From contig ONFA01000001.1 of the NCBI GenBank assembly GCA_900316975.1, positions 1 through 64,000 on the forward strand: 64,000 nt of DNA, written 5' to 3'. A program made the position numbers and the translations under genes. The stretch comes from an uncultured Prevotellaceae bacterium (lineage in GTDB: Bacteria; Bacteroidota; Bacteroidia; Bacteroidales; Bacteroidaceae). The notes under the pieces were generated by a model. That model saw only the letters and a list, made by a program, of their open reading frames with translations. It ran no database searches and was not told the DNA's origin. Shown piece by piece: positions 41,039 to 49,640 of the stretch (position 1 is the first letter of the stretch; the number at the start of each line of letters is the position of its first letter).

Positions 41039-41977
41039 ATGGCCACATATATTATAACAGGTGCCACAGGGTTGATAGGTGGTGCATTGGTGGAATCTCT
41101 TTTAGCGAAAAGTGGAAATAAATTGATTCTTCCTGTCCGCAATGTACAAAAGGCAGAACGGCGATTTGGACAAAATAGGCAAATCGTATATATCGGACAT
41201 GATTTCTTGTCAGGATCACAGTTGGATATTCAGGGGAATGTTGATTATATTGTTCATGCGGCATGTCCTACAGCATCTAAGTATATGGCAGAATCTCCAG
41301 TTGAGACAATTGACACGATTGTGAATGGAACTCGTACAATGTTACAGGTGGCCCGGAAATCTCAAGTCAAGGGTATGGTGTTTTTGTCATCAATGGAAGT
41401 GTATGGGACGGTACAGGATGATAGTCCTATTGATGAGTCTGTGCAGGGGTATGTGCCTCTTTTGAATGCAAGGAGCAGTTATCCTGTTGCAAAACGTCTG
41501 GCCGAAACTCTATGTCATAGTTATACAAAGGAATACTCTGTACCGGTGTGCATTGCGAGATTGACACAGACTTTTGGGCCTGGGGTGGATATTTCCCATG
41601 ATATGCGGGTTTTTGCACAGTTTGCGAGGTGTGCTCGTGATAGGCAGGACATTGTCCTGAATACGGAAGGAAGAACTAAACGCATGTACCTTCATACAGC
41701 GGATGCTGTTGATGCAATCTTACTATTATTGACAAAAGGTGTGATGGGGGAAGCATATAATGTGGCAAATAGGGATACGTATTGTTCTATTCGGGAAATG
41801 GCAGAGTTTGTTAAAGAAACGTTTAGCCCTTCAATTAGCGTAGTGGTCCGTAAAAATGATAGAAATTTCTATTTGCCGGAGATGATGCTTCCGCTGTCAA
41901 CTGAGAAAATAGAGCACTTGGGATGGACTCCCAAATATGGACTTAGGGATATGTTCGAGGCTGTCATCAAATCTTGA
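41039..41977 (+). CDS. NAD-dependent epimerase/dehydratase (extended SDR)
   Basis: A 312-residue extended short-chain dehydrogenase: the NAD-binding TGATGLIGG is at 7-15, the catalytic serine lies in LSSMEVYG and the Tyr148-x3-Lys152 pair in SSYPVAK. A typical C-terminal nucleotide-sugar domain follows. It could be a sugar-nucleotide epimerase, or act on the product of the neighbouring IspD/TarI-like enzyme (SDR partners make ribitol-5-phosphate in Haemophilus-type loci, though those are classical rather than extended SDRs). It follows the cytidylyltransferase gene by eleven bases. Confidence 0.78.
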   Translation: MATYIITGATGLIGGALVESLLAKSGNKLILPVRNVQKAERRFGQNRQIVYIGHDFLSGSQLDIQGNVDYIVHAACPTASKYMAESPVETIDTIVNGTRTMLQVARKSQVKGMVFLSSMEVYGTVQDDSPIDESVQGYVPLLNARSSYPVAKRLAETLCHSYTKEYSVPVCIARLTQTFGPGVDISHDMRVFAQFARCARDRQDIVLNTEGRTKRMYLHTADAVDAILLLLTKGVMGEAYNVANRDTYCSIREMAEFVKETFSPSISVVVRKNDRNFYLPEMMLPLSTEKIEHLGWTPKYGLRDMFEAVIKS

Positions 41978-42049
41978 AGTACTAAAGTCCATTTGTAATA
42001 AATGTATATAAATGGAATCAGGGGATAGATGGTTCCGTAGAAGAAGAAT

Positions 42050-43114
42050 ATGAAGATACTGCACGTCATCACATCCCTACGTACAGGTGGGGCCGAAAAA
42101 CTGATGGTTGATTTGTTGCCGCGTATGCAGCGTGAGGGCCATCAGGTCGATTTGTGCGTGTTCGATGGTGTCAGGACTCCTTTCTATGAAGAGTTGGAAC
42201 ACTATGGCGTGAAAATTATTCCGTTGGGGAACTCCGTTTATTCACCGTTGCATGTGTTTCGGCTTATTCCATTGTTGCAACAGTATGATGTGGTGCATGC
42301 GCACAACACTGCATGCCAATACGGCGTGGCTTTTGCCAGTCTTTTTGCTTCGTGTCGGAAGTTTACGACAGAACATAACACAAAAAATCGTCGGCGCAGC
42401 GTTTTGTGGAAGATGGTGGATCGATGGATGTATGGGCGATACGATGGCATCGTATGCATCAGTGAATTGACTCGGCAGAATTTACTTCGGCACGTGGGTG
42501 AGCGTATGTGTCAGCGTTGTGTTGTGATTTACAATGGGATAGACTTGAGCCGATTTGAGGCTGTCGCACCGAAAGATGTCGCTGCGGAATCGAGAAAGGT
42601 CGTTCTGATGGTCTCAGCTTTTCGTGAACAGAAAGACCAAAAGACGCTGATAAAGGCGATGGGCTTGTTGTCTGATGACTATGTCCTTCTGTTGGCTGGT
42701 GCAGGCGAAGAGACGTTGATGGAAGACTGTCGAGATTTGGTGGAGCATCTGTCGCTATCCTCTCGTGTGCAATTTCTGGGCATCAGGACAGATGTGCCGC
42801 AATTGTTGCAAGAGGCAGATGTGGTAGTGCTCTCGTCACACTATGAAGGTCTTTCTCTTTCCTCTCTTGAAGGCATGGCCAGCGGACGGCCTTTCATCGC
42901 CAGCGATGTGGAGGGGCTTTGCGATATCGTGGGTGGATATGGTGTGTTATTCCCTCATGAAGATGAACATGCTCTGGCTGAGTCGATTAAGCATGTGTGC
43001 GAAGACAAAGTATATGCTGCACAAGTTGCTGAACGATGCCAGCAGCGTGCTCGGATGTTTGATATCAATGTAATGGTACGAAACTATTTGAGTTTGTATG
43101 AGAGCGGGGTTTGA
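42050..43114 (+). CDS. GT4 glycosyltransferase
   Basis: A 354-residue GT-B enzyme: ITSLRTGGAEKLM near the start, VVHAHNTACQYGVAFAS, a C-terminal VVLMVSAFREQKDQKTLI and the EX7E motif in YEGLSLSSLEGM, all intact. From here rightwards G+C content rises again relative to the 20-42 kb stretch. Spacers on either side are 72 and 37 bases with no obvious promoter. Confidence 0.83.
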   Translation: MKILHVITSLRTGGAEKLMVDLLPRMQREGHQVDLCVFDGVRTPFYEELEHYGVKIIPLGNSVYSPLHVFRLIPLLQQYDVVHAHNTACQYGVAFASLFASCRKFTTEHNTKNRRRSVLWKMVDRWMYGRYDGIVCISELTRQNLLRHVGERMCQRCVVIYNGIDLSRFEAVAPKDVAAESRKVVLMVSAFREQKDQKTLIKAMGLLSDDYVLLLAGAGEETLMEDCRDLVEHLSLSSRVQFLGIRTDVPQLLQEADVVVLSSHYEGLSLSSLEGMASGRPFIASDVEGLCDIVGGYGVLFPHEDEHALAESIKHVCEDKVYAAQVAERCQQRARMFDINVMVRNYLSLYESGV

Positions 43115-43151
43115 GCATTTCCCGTGAATGAGTGTTTGACGAAGAAACGTT

Positions 43152-43739
43152 ATGTTGTACGAATTGGCACACTGGTTACAGGCGAAATGTCCGTGGATGT
43201 GGGAGGCTGTTGAGGAGCTGAACGCGGTGGCATGTGGCGTTAAGATTGGGGAGAAGCGGAAGTTGCAGGAGGTGCTGCCGAATGGTGTGCGTTTGGCCGA
43301 CCTGAACGATGCGGGTAGGCTGGCCGACTTCTTTGCCCGACAGCCCGAAGAGAGTTATAGATGGTTTCGTCCGCATGCGTTTGACGAGGCGACGATGCGT
43401 CGTTTGCTGACGAGGAGGTCTTACATCGTTTTTGTGCAGGAGGAAGATGGCGAAATCATCGGCTATGCCTTCCTGCGATGCTTCATCAATGGCAAGAGCT
43501 TTCTTGGGAAGATGGTGGATGTGCAGCATCGGGGAAAGGGTGTGTGCACCACGCTCTGCAAGGTGGGTATGGACTTGGCTACGAAGACGGGTTTCCGTAT
43601 GCTGGAGAGTATCAATAAGGCAAACATTGGTTCGATGAAAGCGAGTCAGAAAGCATGTGACGTGCTGATATTGGAGGAGTTGGAGGATGGAGACGTGCTG
43701 ATTGAAGACTTCCCTAAGGACTGCGTGAAAAAACAGTAA
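43152..43739 (+). CDS. GNAT family N-acetyltransferase
   Basis: A 195-residue protein with a GNAT fold in its C-terminal two thirds: the acetyl-CoA-binding pyrophosphate loop is in VDVQHRGKGVCTTL (Q-x-x-G-x-G type), followed by LESINKANIGSMKASQKA, the usual motif B. The N-terminal 60 residues are unlike known enzymes. Its place directly before a PglC-like phosphoglycosyl transferase, a GT4 gene, a sugar aminotransferase and a 4,6-dehydratase suggests that it N-acetylates a 4-amino sugar nucleotide, the job done by PglD in Campylobacter. That substrate is inferred from context. Confidence 0.75.
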   Translation: MLYELAHWLQAKCPWMWEAVEELNAVACGVKIGEKRKLQEVLPNGVRLADLNDAGRLADFFARQPEESYRWFRPHAFDEATMRRLLTRRSYIVFVQEEDGEIIGYAFLRCFINGKSFLGKMVDVQHRGKGVCTTLCKVGMDLATKTGFRMLESINKANIGSMKASQKACDVLILEELEDGDVLIEDFPKDCVKKQ

Positions 43740-43746
43740 GAATGAT

Positions 43747-44325
43747 ATGCTGAAGTGGTTGTTTGACAGAGTGGTGTCCTTCGTGGGCTTGTGGTTTCTA
43801 TGGCCGGTGTTGTTGGTGGTGTGGATGTTGATTCGGCTGAAGATGCCGGGAGGACCGGCCATCTTCAAGCAGAAGAGAGTGGGGAAGGATGGGGAGTTGT
43901 TTACCATGTATAAGTTCCGTAGTATGACGGTGGGGCATGGCGGCAGCAGTGTGTCGGTGGCAGGTGAGAGCCGCATCACACCGTTGGGGGCCAAGTTGAG
44001 GAAGTATAAGCTGGACGAGTTGCCTGAACTCTGGAATGTGTTGATAGGGGATATGAGTTTTGTGGGGCCTCGACCAGACGTGCCGGGCTATGCCGACCAG
44101 TTGGAAGGAGAAGACAGGTTGATCCTGAAATTGCGGCCAGGCATTACGGGACCTGCTTCGTTGAAGTATCGCAATGAAGAGGAGATTTTGGCAAAAGTGG
44201 ATGACCCTCAGAAGTATAATGATGAGGTAATTTATCCAGATAAGGTGAAGATTAATCTTGACTATTATTATCACCACTCCTTGTGGGGTGACATCAAACT
44301 GATTATAGAGACGGTCTGTGGGTAA
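43747..44325 (+). CDS. PglC-like phosphoglycosyl transferase (priming enzyme)
   Basis: A 192-residue monotopic phosphoglycosyl transferase of the bacterial sugar transferase family, the short form without the extra membrane domain of WcaJ/WbaP. Visible features are a re-entrant N-terminal helix (WFLWPVLLVVWMLI), KQKRVGKDGELFTMYKFRSM, the catalytic Asp90-Glu91 dyad in LDELPELWNVLIGDMSFVGPRP, and a C-terminal acceptor region. It transfers a sugar-1-phosphate from UDP-sugar to undecaprenyl phosphate, starting each glycan. The following GT4 gene begins on a GTG within its last codons. Confidence 0.88.
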   Translation: MLKWLFDRVVSFVGLWFLWPVLLVVWMLIRLKMPGGPAIFKQKRVGKDGELFTMYKFRSMTVGHGGSSVSVAGESRITPLGAKLRKYKLDELPELWNVLIGDMSFVGPRPDVPGYADQLEGEDRLILKLRPGITGPASLKYRNEEEILAKVDDPQKYNDEVIYPDKVKINLDYYYHHSLWGDIKLIIETVCG

Positions 44326-45430
44326 GAAAATTGTTCGTGCAGCAACGATTGGTCTTTCGCTGAATGCCTTTTGTCGAGGACTCTTGCGAGAACTGACCGA
44401 AGAAGGCTACGAAGTTGTGGCACTCTCCAGTCCTGATGCTGATTTGCAGCAAGTGGGCGAACGTGAAGGCGTGAGAACCATCGGTGTGCCGATGGAGCGT
44501 CGCATAAGTCCGCTGAAAGACCTCGTCTCCCTCGTTCGGCTAATTCGGGTGCTGCGGAAGGAGAAGCCCGACATGGTGCATTCGATGACCCCTAAGGCAG
44601 GACTGCTCTGTATGATGGCAGCCAAGATGGCAGGAGTGCCGGTGCGGGTACACACTTTCACGGGGTTGGTGTGGCCCACTTCCACGGGTTTGATTCGACA
44701 GATTCTGATATTGACCGACAAACTCACCTGTGCCTGTGCCACCCACGTAATACCCGAAGGCGAAGGAGTGAAGCAAGACCTGCAGCGATGCATCACCCGA
44801 AAGCCCCTGAAAGTGTTGGGTTACGGCAATGTGAAAGGCATCGATTTGCAGTATTGGAAGCGGACGGCCCCAACCGAGCCGCATGAGACAGTCACCTTCA
44901 TTTTTGTGGGCCGCCTGGTGCGTGAGAAGGGCATCAATGAGTTAGTTGCTGCATTTGTGCGGTTGAACGAACAATACCCTCAAACGCGGCTCCTGCTGGT
45001 CGGTCCCTATGAAGAAAAGATTGACCCTCTCATGCCCGAAACCATGCGGTTGATAGACGAGTGTGAGGCCATAGAGGCGGTGGGCAGTCAGACGGACGTG
45101 CGCCCCTTCTACGAACGGAGCGATGTGCTGGTCTTTCCCAGTTATCGCGAAGGATTCCCCAATGTGGTGATAGAGGCAGGGGCGATGGACCTTCCAAGCA
45201 TTGTGACAGACATCAATGGCGCTCGGGAGATTATTGTGAATTATGAAAATGGACTTATTGTTCCGCCACGCGATGAGGCTGCTTTGTATGAAGCGATGGA
45301 GTGGATGCTCAATCATCCAGAAGAATGCCAGCGTATGGGGCAGAAGTCGCGAAAGATGGTGGCTGACCGATACGAGCAGGGGTTTGTTCGACAATGCTTA
45401 AAGAACTATTACAAAGAAATATTACCGTGA
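44318..45430 (+). CDS. GT4 glycosyltransferase (PglA-like)
   Basis: A 370-residue GT-B enzyme starting at GTG 44318, eight bases inside the end of the phosphoglycosyl transferase gene. VHSMTPKAGLLCMMAAKMAGVPVRVHTFTG is typical of the PglA/WbpX-like subgroup that adds the second sugar; FVGRLVREKGINELV opens the donor domain and the EX7E motif is REGFPNVVIEA. Coupling to the priming enzyme supports action on the undecaprenyl-linked first sugar. Confidence 0.83.
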   Translation: MGKKIVRAATIGLSLNAFCRGLLRELTEEGYEVVALSSPDADLQQVGEREGVRTIGVPMERRISPLKDLVSLVRLIRVLRKEKPDMVHSMTPKAGLLCMMAAKMAGVPVRVHTFTGLVWPTSTGLIRQILILTDKLTCACATHVIPEGEGVKQDLQRCITRKPLKVLGYGNVKGIDLQYWKRTAPTEPHETVTFIFVGRLVREKGINELVAAFVRLNEQYPQTRLLLVGPYEEKIDPLMPETMRLIDECEAIEAVGSQTDVRPFYERSDVLVFPSYREGFPNVVIEAGAMDLPSIVTDINGAREIIVNYENGLIVPPRDEAALYEAMEWMLNHPEECQRMGQKSRKMVADRYEQGFVRQCLKNYYKEILP

Positions 45431-45447
45431 CTTTTATATAGTATTAT

Positions 45448-46605
45448 ATGGATAGAATATATTTGTGTTTGGCTCACATGAGCGGCAAAGAGCAGCAATA
45501 CATTCAGGAGGCGTTTGATACGAACTGGGTGGTGCCTCTTGGACCGAATGTGAATGCGTTTGAGGAAGATTTGGCGGCTTTTGCTAATCGTCGTGACGGG
45601 GCAGAACCGTTGCAGAAACAGGTGGTAGCTTTGAGTGCTGGTACGGCTGCCATCCATTTGGGATTGATCATGTTAGGAGTGGAAAAGGGGGATGAAGTGA
45701 TTTGTCAATCTTTTACATTTGCAGCCAGTGCCAATCCTGTGGTCTATCAGGGAGCGACTCCTGTGTTTGTGGACAGCGAACCAGGCACCTATAATATGGA
45801 TCCGCAGTTGTTGGAGGAGGCAATTAAGGACAGAATCGCCAAGACGGGAAAGAAACCGAAGGCCATCATTCCAGTGTATCTGTATGGAATGCCTGCACGG
45901 ATTGATGAGATATTTGAGGTGGCAAAACGGTATGAAATACCAGTGTTGGAAGACGCTGCAGAGGGCTTTGGCTCTGTATATAAGGGACAGGTGTGTGGTA
46001 CGTTTGGGGATTATGGCGTTATGTCTTTCAATGGTAACAAGATGATCACTACAAGTGGAGGTGGGGCATTGATTTGTCCTGATTCGGATACGAAGAAGCG
46101 TGTGATGTTTTATGCCACCCAGGCACGTGAACCCTTCCCTTACTACCAGCATGAGAAGATAGGGTATAACTATCGTATGTCAAATATTTGTGCAGGCATT
46201 GGACGAGGGCAAATGACAGTGGCGGATGAGCACATTAGACACCATCAGTGGGTGCATGAACAATATGAGAAGGCGTTTGCGGAGATTGATGTAATTACTG
46301 TTCATTCAGCCCCTGAAGAGTATATGAAACCCAACTACTGGCTTTCCACAATCAGGTTTGAGGATGGCAAGCATACGGTTGATGGTGAATTACTTTCTTT
46401 GATTCAAAAGTTGAGTGATGCGAACATCGAAACTCGTCCGTTGTGGAAGCCCATGCATCTTCAGCCTGTTTATAAGGATGCACCAGCCTATACGAATGGA
46501 GTGAGTGAACGTCTGTTCTCTTGTGGCTTGTGTTTGCCCAGCGGACCTTATGTGAGAGAAGAAGAAATTAATTATATAGTCCGTATCATCGTTGAAAATC
46601 TCTAA
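45448..46605 (+). CDS. sugar-nucleotide aminotransferase (DegT/DnrJ/EryC1, PglE-like)
   Basis: A 385-residue PLP enzyme. The pyridoxal lysine is Lys198 in SFNGNKMITTSGGG, the ring-stacking/aspartate block is LEDAAEGFGS (167-176) and the cofactor-phosphate site is SAGTAAIHL (63-71). The N-terminus (IYLCLAHMSGKEQQYIQEAFDTNWVVPLGPNV) resembles enzymes that aminate UDP-4-keto-6-deoxy sugars. The matching 4,6-dehydratase is encoded at 48007-49605, with an outer-membrane protein gene between. Confidence 0.87.
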   Translation: MDRIYLCLAHMSGKEQQYIQEAFDTNWVVPLGPNVNAFEEDLAAFANRRDGAEPLQKQVVALSAGTAAIHLGLIMLGVEKGDEVICQSFTFAASANPVVYQGATPVFVDSEPGTYNMDPQLLEEAIKDRIAKTGKKPKAIIPVYLYGMPARIDEIFEVAKRYEIPVLEDAAEGFGSVYKGQVCGTFGDYGVMSFNGNKMITTSGGGALICPDSDTKKRVMFYATQAREPFPYYQHEKIGYNYRMSNICAGIGRGQMTVADEHIRHHQWVHEQYEKAFAEIDVITVHSAPEEYMKPNYWLSTIRFEDGKHTVDGELLSLIQKLSDANIETRPLWKPMHLQPVYKDAPAYTNGVSERLFSCGLCLPSGPYVREEEINYIVRIIVENL

Positions 46606-46624
46606 AAAGAAAGGATATACTGAG

Positions 46625-47866
46625 ATGAAAAGATTTTATGTGATATTTGCGTTGCTTGCTTTGGCCTGTGTGGGATATGCGCAGCAGCAGAAGTGGAAGG
46701 CTCCCAAACGCCCTAAGCGACCTAAATGGGAGGCTCCTAAGCAGCTGGCTCCAGAAGTGATTGATGTGTGGAGACCTTATAATGTCTCGGACAATTGGTT
46801 CTTGGATTTCTATGGAGGTGTGAGCCTTTCTTTGGCGGAAAACATGAAAGGACATAGATTGGGAAAGTTGTGTCGTCCCATGTTTGACTTTGGCGTGGGG
46901 AAACAGTTCTCCAATGTTTGGACAACTCGATTTACCTTTGGATACAAGAATCAGAAGGGATGGGCAAGTAAGCAGGCAATGGCGGTCAGTTCCCTGTTGG
47001 GTGATGGCGATTATACTTACCATGTGATGGTTTTGTATGTTGATGAGATGCTGAGTCTTACGAAATTGTTCTGCCCATATAATGAGATGCGTAAGTTGGA
47101 TCTGCAAATGTTTATCGGTGGAGGTGTCAATTATTCATGGCATTTTGATGACAAAGTGGATCGGTGGGCAAGATATGGTTATCCTGTAGATGGAAGGGAT
47201 CATGTTAACTGGGCTGCAAGGGCCGGTTTGTTGGCGATGTGGAAACTAAACGATACGGCTGATTTGTCGTTGCAAGGATCTTATAATATTGTCAATGACA
47301 ATTTTAACGGTGTGAAACACACCAATCGCTTCGCACTTGATTCGTATGTGGATGTAGTGGTGGGTGTGCGGCTGCATCTTTCTGATCACTATGGGAATAG
47401 CCGATATTATAAAGTACGTCGTTGGGAGGCAACCTCGCTTAGGACGGCAGAAAGTAAGGTCGCTGATTTATTGGAAGATGAAAGGGTGAAGGAATATGAG
47501 GCAAGAGAGTCCGCGGAGGTTGTTGCGTTTGGTGAGTTGATGAAGACACGTATCTCTTTTTATGTGGATAGGACATTCGTGAATGATTATCAGATGGAGA
47601 ATATTCGTATTGTGGCTGACTTCTTGAAGAAACATCCTGAGGTGAACTTGATTGTGAGAGGGTATTGTGGTGCCTCTTCAAAGACTGAATCTCCTGATAT
47701 GCATTTGGCTGAAAGAAGAGTGGCTTCCGTCAAGAAGGCGCTTGTCAAATATTACGGTGTGGACTCATCTCGTTTTGAGACATGGTATGATGAAGAAACT
47801 CAAGCTCCATTTCCAATGAAAGGAGAGTGGATTGATGGGGTCGTGTTCGAGATGGTAAGAAACTGA
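46625..47866 (+). CDS. OmpA-like outer-membrane protein 1
   Basis: A 413-residue secreted protein: signal peptide ending CVGYAQ, a basic proline-rich stretch (KWKAPKRPKRPKWEAPK), a beta-barrel domain (about 55-270) and a C-terminal OmpA-like domain (about 305-410). In the OmpA domain the usual GHTDxxG aspartate is missing (GYCGASSK) although the HLAERRVASVKK helix is retained, so peptidoglycan binding may be weakened. ATG 46625 was chosen because it begins the signal peptide; a longer start overlapping the aminotransferase gene lacks support. It lies between aminotransferase and dehydratase genes. Confidence 0.75.
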   Translation: MKRFYVIFALLALACVGYAQQQKWKAPKRPKRPKWEAPKQLAPEVIDVWRPYNVSDNWFLDFYGGVSLSLAENMKGHRLGKLCRPMFDFGVGKQFSNVWTTRFTFGYKNQKGWASKQAMAVSSLLGDGDYTYHVMVLYVDEMLSLTKLFCPYNEMRKLDLQMFIGGGVNYSWHFDDKVDRWARYGYPVDGRDHVNWAARAGLLAMWKLNDTADLSLQGSYNIVNDNFNGVKHTNRFALDSYVDVVVGVRLHLSDHYGNSRYYKVRRWEATSLRTAESKVADLLEDERVKEYEARESAEVVAFGELMKTRISFYVDRTFVNDYQMENIRIVADFLKKHPEVNLIVRGYCGASSKTESPDMHLAERRVASVKKALVKYYGVDSSRFETWYDEETQAPFPMKGEWIDGVVFEMVRN

Positions 47867-47889
47867 ATGCGCGATTAATTGCGTTTTTT
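47867..47889 (+). terminator. weak terminator-like hairpin
   Basis: CGCGAT/ATTGCG-type pairing directly after the stop codon is followed by TTTTTT (47884-47889). The stem is only about five pairs, so termination is likely partial; a separate promoter follows at 47977-47984. Confidence 0.35.
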
Positions 47890-47976
47890 AGGTCGTTTAG
47901 ACTTACATTTAGACTAAATAAGTGTAAAAAGAGAAGAAAGTCTATAGTTTTTTTCTGCTAAGTGTGACTTTTTTTG

Positions 47977-47984
47977 TAACTTTG
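47977..47984 (+). promoter_or_regulatory. internal promoter before the 4,6-dehydratase gene
   Basis: TAACTTTG matches TAnnTTTG; the -33 position 21 bases upstream has TTTC (47952-47955). It lies in a 140-base T-rich spacer and would start transcription near 47991, 16 bases before the ATG. It could drive the dehydratase-OmpA-OmpA-LRR group independently. Confidence 0.6.
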
Positions 47985-48006
47985 CACCGTTTTTTACCGA
48001 GCAGTG

Positions 48007-49605
48007 ATGGGAAATCATAATAAAGGCATCATTCAAAAGTTTTCAAGTTGGTATTTCTCAAGAGAGGCATTCCCCTTTTGGGTGATTAGTGTCTTGGATA
48101 TGATGCTAATCCTTTTGTCTATGCTTTTGATGTACTCATTGGTGTATGGTCCTGCAAAGTTGGTGGCAAATGGCTCGATTGTACTTTATACGTTGCTGAT
48201 TGATTTGAGTTTTTATGGCATTGGTATGCGGGTTTTCCACACTTATACGGATGTTTCTAAGATATTGGCATTTAAGGATCTGTCCCGTACGGCTTTTGCT
48301 ACACTTTTAGGCTCGGTTTTATGTGTGGCATTACGATGGGCAATTGATATGCTTCCTTTCACATCGCAGATTCCTTATCGCGTTTTCTTCCTAACCTTCT
48401 TGAGCGCAACGGCTTTTCTTTGGTTGTGGCGTATTGTGGCAAAGAATTTGTTTGATTTGGTTCGCAACAATGTGCGCGAAGAGGTGGAACTTTTACCCCG
48501 TCAAGAGATTGAGGTCAATATGGAGAAAATTGGCAATCTGTTGCGAGGAAAAAATGTTCTGGTAACAGGTGCTGCTGGCAGCATCGGAAGTGAAATGGCA
48601 CGCCAGATAGCGAGTTATAGCCCAGCCAAGTTGATTTTGGTGGATCAGGCTGAAACACCAATGCATGACTTGATGTTGGAAATTCGTGAGATGTGGAAGG
48701 AACTTGACATCCTGTTTATTGTATCTTCCATAACAAACAAATATAGGATGGAGAAGATATTCAGGGAGTATCGACCAGATTATGTCTTTCATGCAGCAGC
48801 CTATAAGCATGTTCCTATGATGGAGGATAATCCGAGCATAAGCATACAGAACAATGTTGTTGGAACCCGCGTGTTGGCGGATCTTGCAGTACAGTATCAT
48901 GTGAAGAAATTTGTGATGATTTCGACTGATAAGGCGGTGAATCCGACGAATGTCATGGGATGTTCGAAACGTCTCTGCGAGATTTATGTACAGAGTTTGA
49001 ATGCTTATTTGGTGAAATCTTCGGACGATGCATCGAAGAAGACACAATTTGTAACTACTCGTTTCGGAAATGTTTTGGGTTCAAATGGTTCGGTCATCCC
49101 TTTGTTCAAAAAACAAATAGAGGCTGGCGGACCTGTAACGGTGACTCATCCAGACATCATCCGTTATTTTATGCTGATACCAGAAGCATGTGCATTGGTG
49201 CTTGAGGCTGGAACGATGGGAAATGGAGGCGAAGTGTTTGTATTTGATATGGGACAGCCGGTGAAGATTGCTGATTTGGCAAAGAGATTGATACAAAACA
49301 GCGGGCGTCGAGATGTGAAAATTGAATATACGGGATTGCGCGACGGAGAAAAATTGTACGAGGAAGTTCTTTTTAAGGGCGAAGAGGAGGTCCCGACAGT
49401 TCATCCTAAGATTCATGTGGCTAAAGTGAGACAGTATGAGTATGAGGATGTTTGCAAACAGTTTGACGAATTGGAAGAATTGTCAAAGACTTCAGATGAC
49501 ATATGTGTTGTAAGAAAGATGAAAATGATTGTGCCGGAGTTTAGGAGTAATAATTCAAAGTATGAGGAGATTGACAAGGAACTTGATGAGATGCGAACGA
49601 AATAA
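48007..49605 (+). CDS. UDP-sugar 4,6-dehydratase (PglF/WbpM/CapD type), short form
   Basis: A 532-residue inner-membrane enzyme. About four helices (25-148) are followed, after a short linker with VELLPRQEIEVNMEKIG, by an SDR domain: TGAAGSIGSE (187-196), and the family's Met-x3-Lys active-site pair in NPTNVMGCSKR. It makes UDP-2-acetamido-4-keto-2,4,6-trideoxyhexose, the substrate of the aminotransferase at 45448. Normal PglF/WbpM proteins have an additional Rossmann (CoA-binding-like) domain of about 110-120 residues between membrane part and SDR; it is absent here. Start: ATG 48007 (a GTG precedes it). Confidence 0.85.
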   Translation: MGNHNKGIIQKFSSWYFSREAFPFWVISVLDMMLILLSMLLMYSLVYGPAKLVANGSIVLYTLLIDLSFYGIGMRVFHTYTDVSKILAFKDLSRTAFATLLGSVLCVALRWAIDMLPFTSQIPYRVFFLTFLSATAFLWLWRIVAKNLFDLVRNNVREEVELLPRQEIEVNMEKIGNLLRGKNVLVTGAAGSIGSEMARQIASYSPAKLILVDQAETPMHDLMLEIREMWKELDILFIVSSITNKYRMEKIFREYRPDYVFHAAAYKHVPMMEDNPSISIQNNVVGTRVLADLAVQYHVKKFVMISTDKAVNPTNVMGCSKRLCEIYVQSLNAYLVKSSDDASKKTQFVTTRFGNVLGSNGSVIPLFKKQIEAGGPVTVTHPDIIRYFMLIPEACALVLEAGTMGNGGEVFVFDMGQPVKIADLAKRLIQNSGRRDVKIEYTGLRDGEKLYEEVLFKGEEEVPTVHPKIHVAKVRQYEYEDVCKQFDELEELSKTSDDICVVRKMKMIVPEFRSNNSKYEEIDKELDEMRTK

Positions 49606-49640
49606 TAATCATAAATAATTAATAATACACAAATTTGGGC

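Noticed and set aside
42001..42049. Promoter before the GT4 gene at 42050
   Set aside because: The spacer contains only loose A/T words with no TTTG/TAnnTTTG pair at proper spacing.
46592..46624. Upstream start of OmpA-like protein 1
   Set aside because: The signal peptide begins at 46625; the longer form would put eleven charged residues before it.
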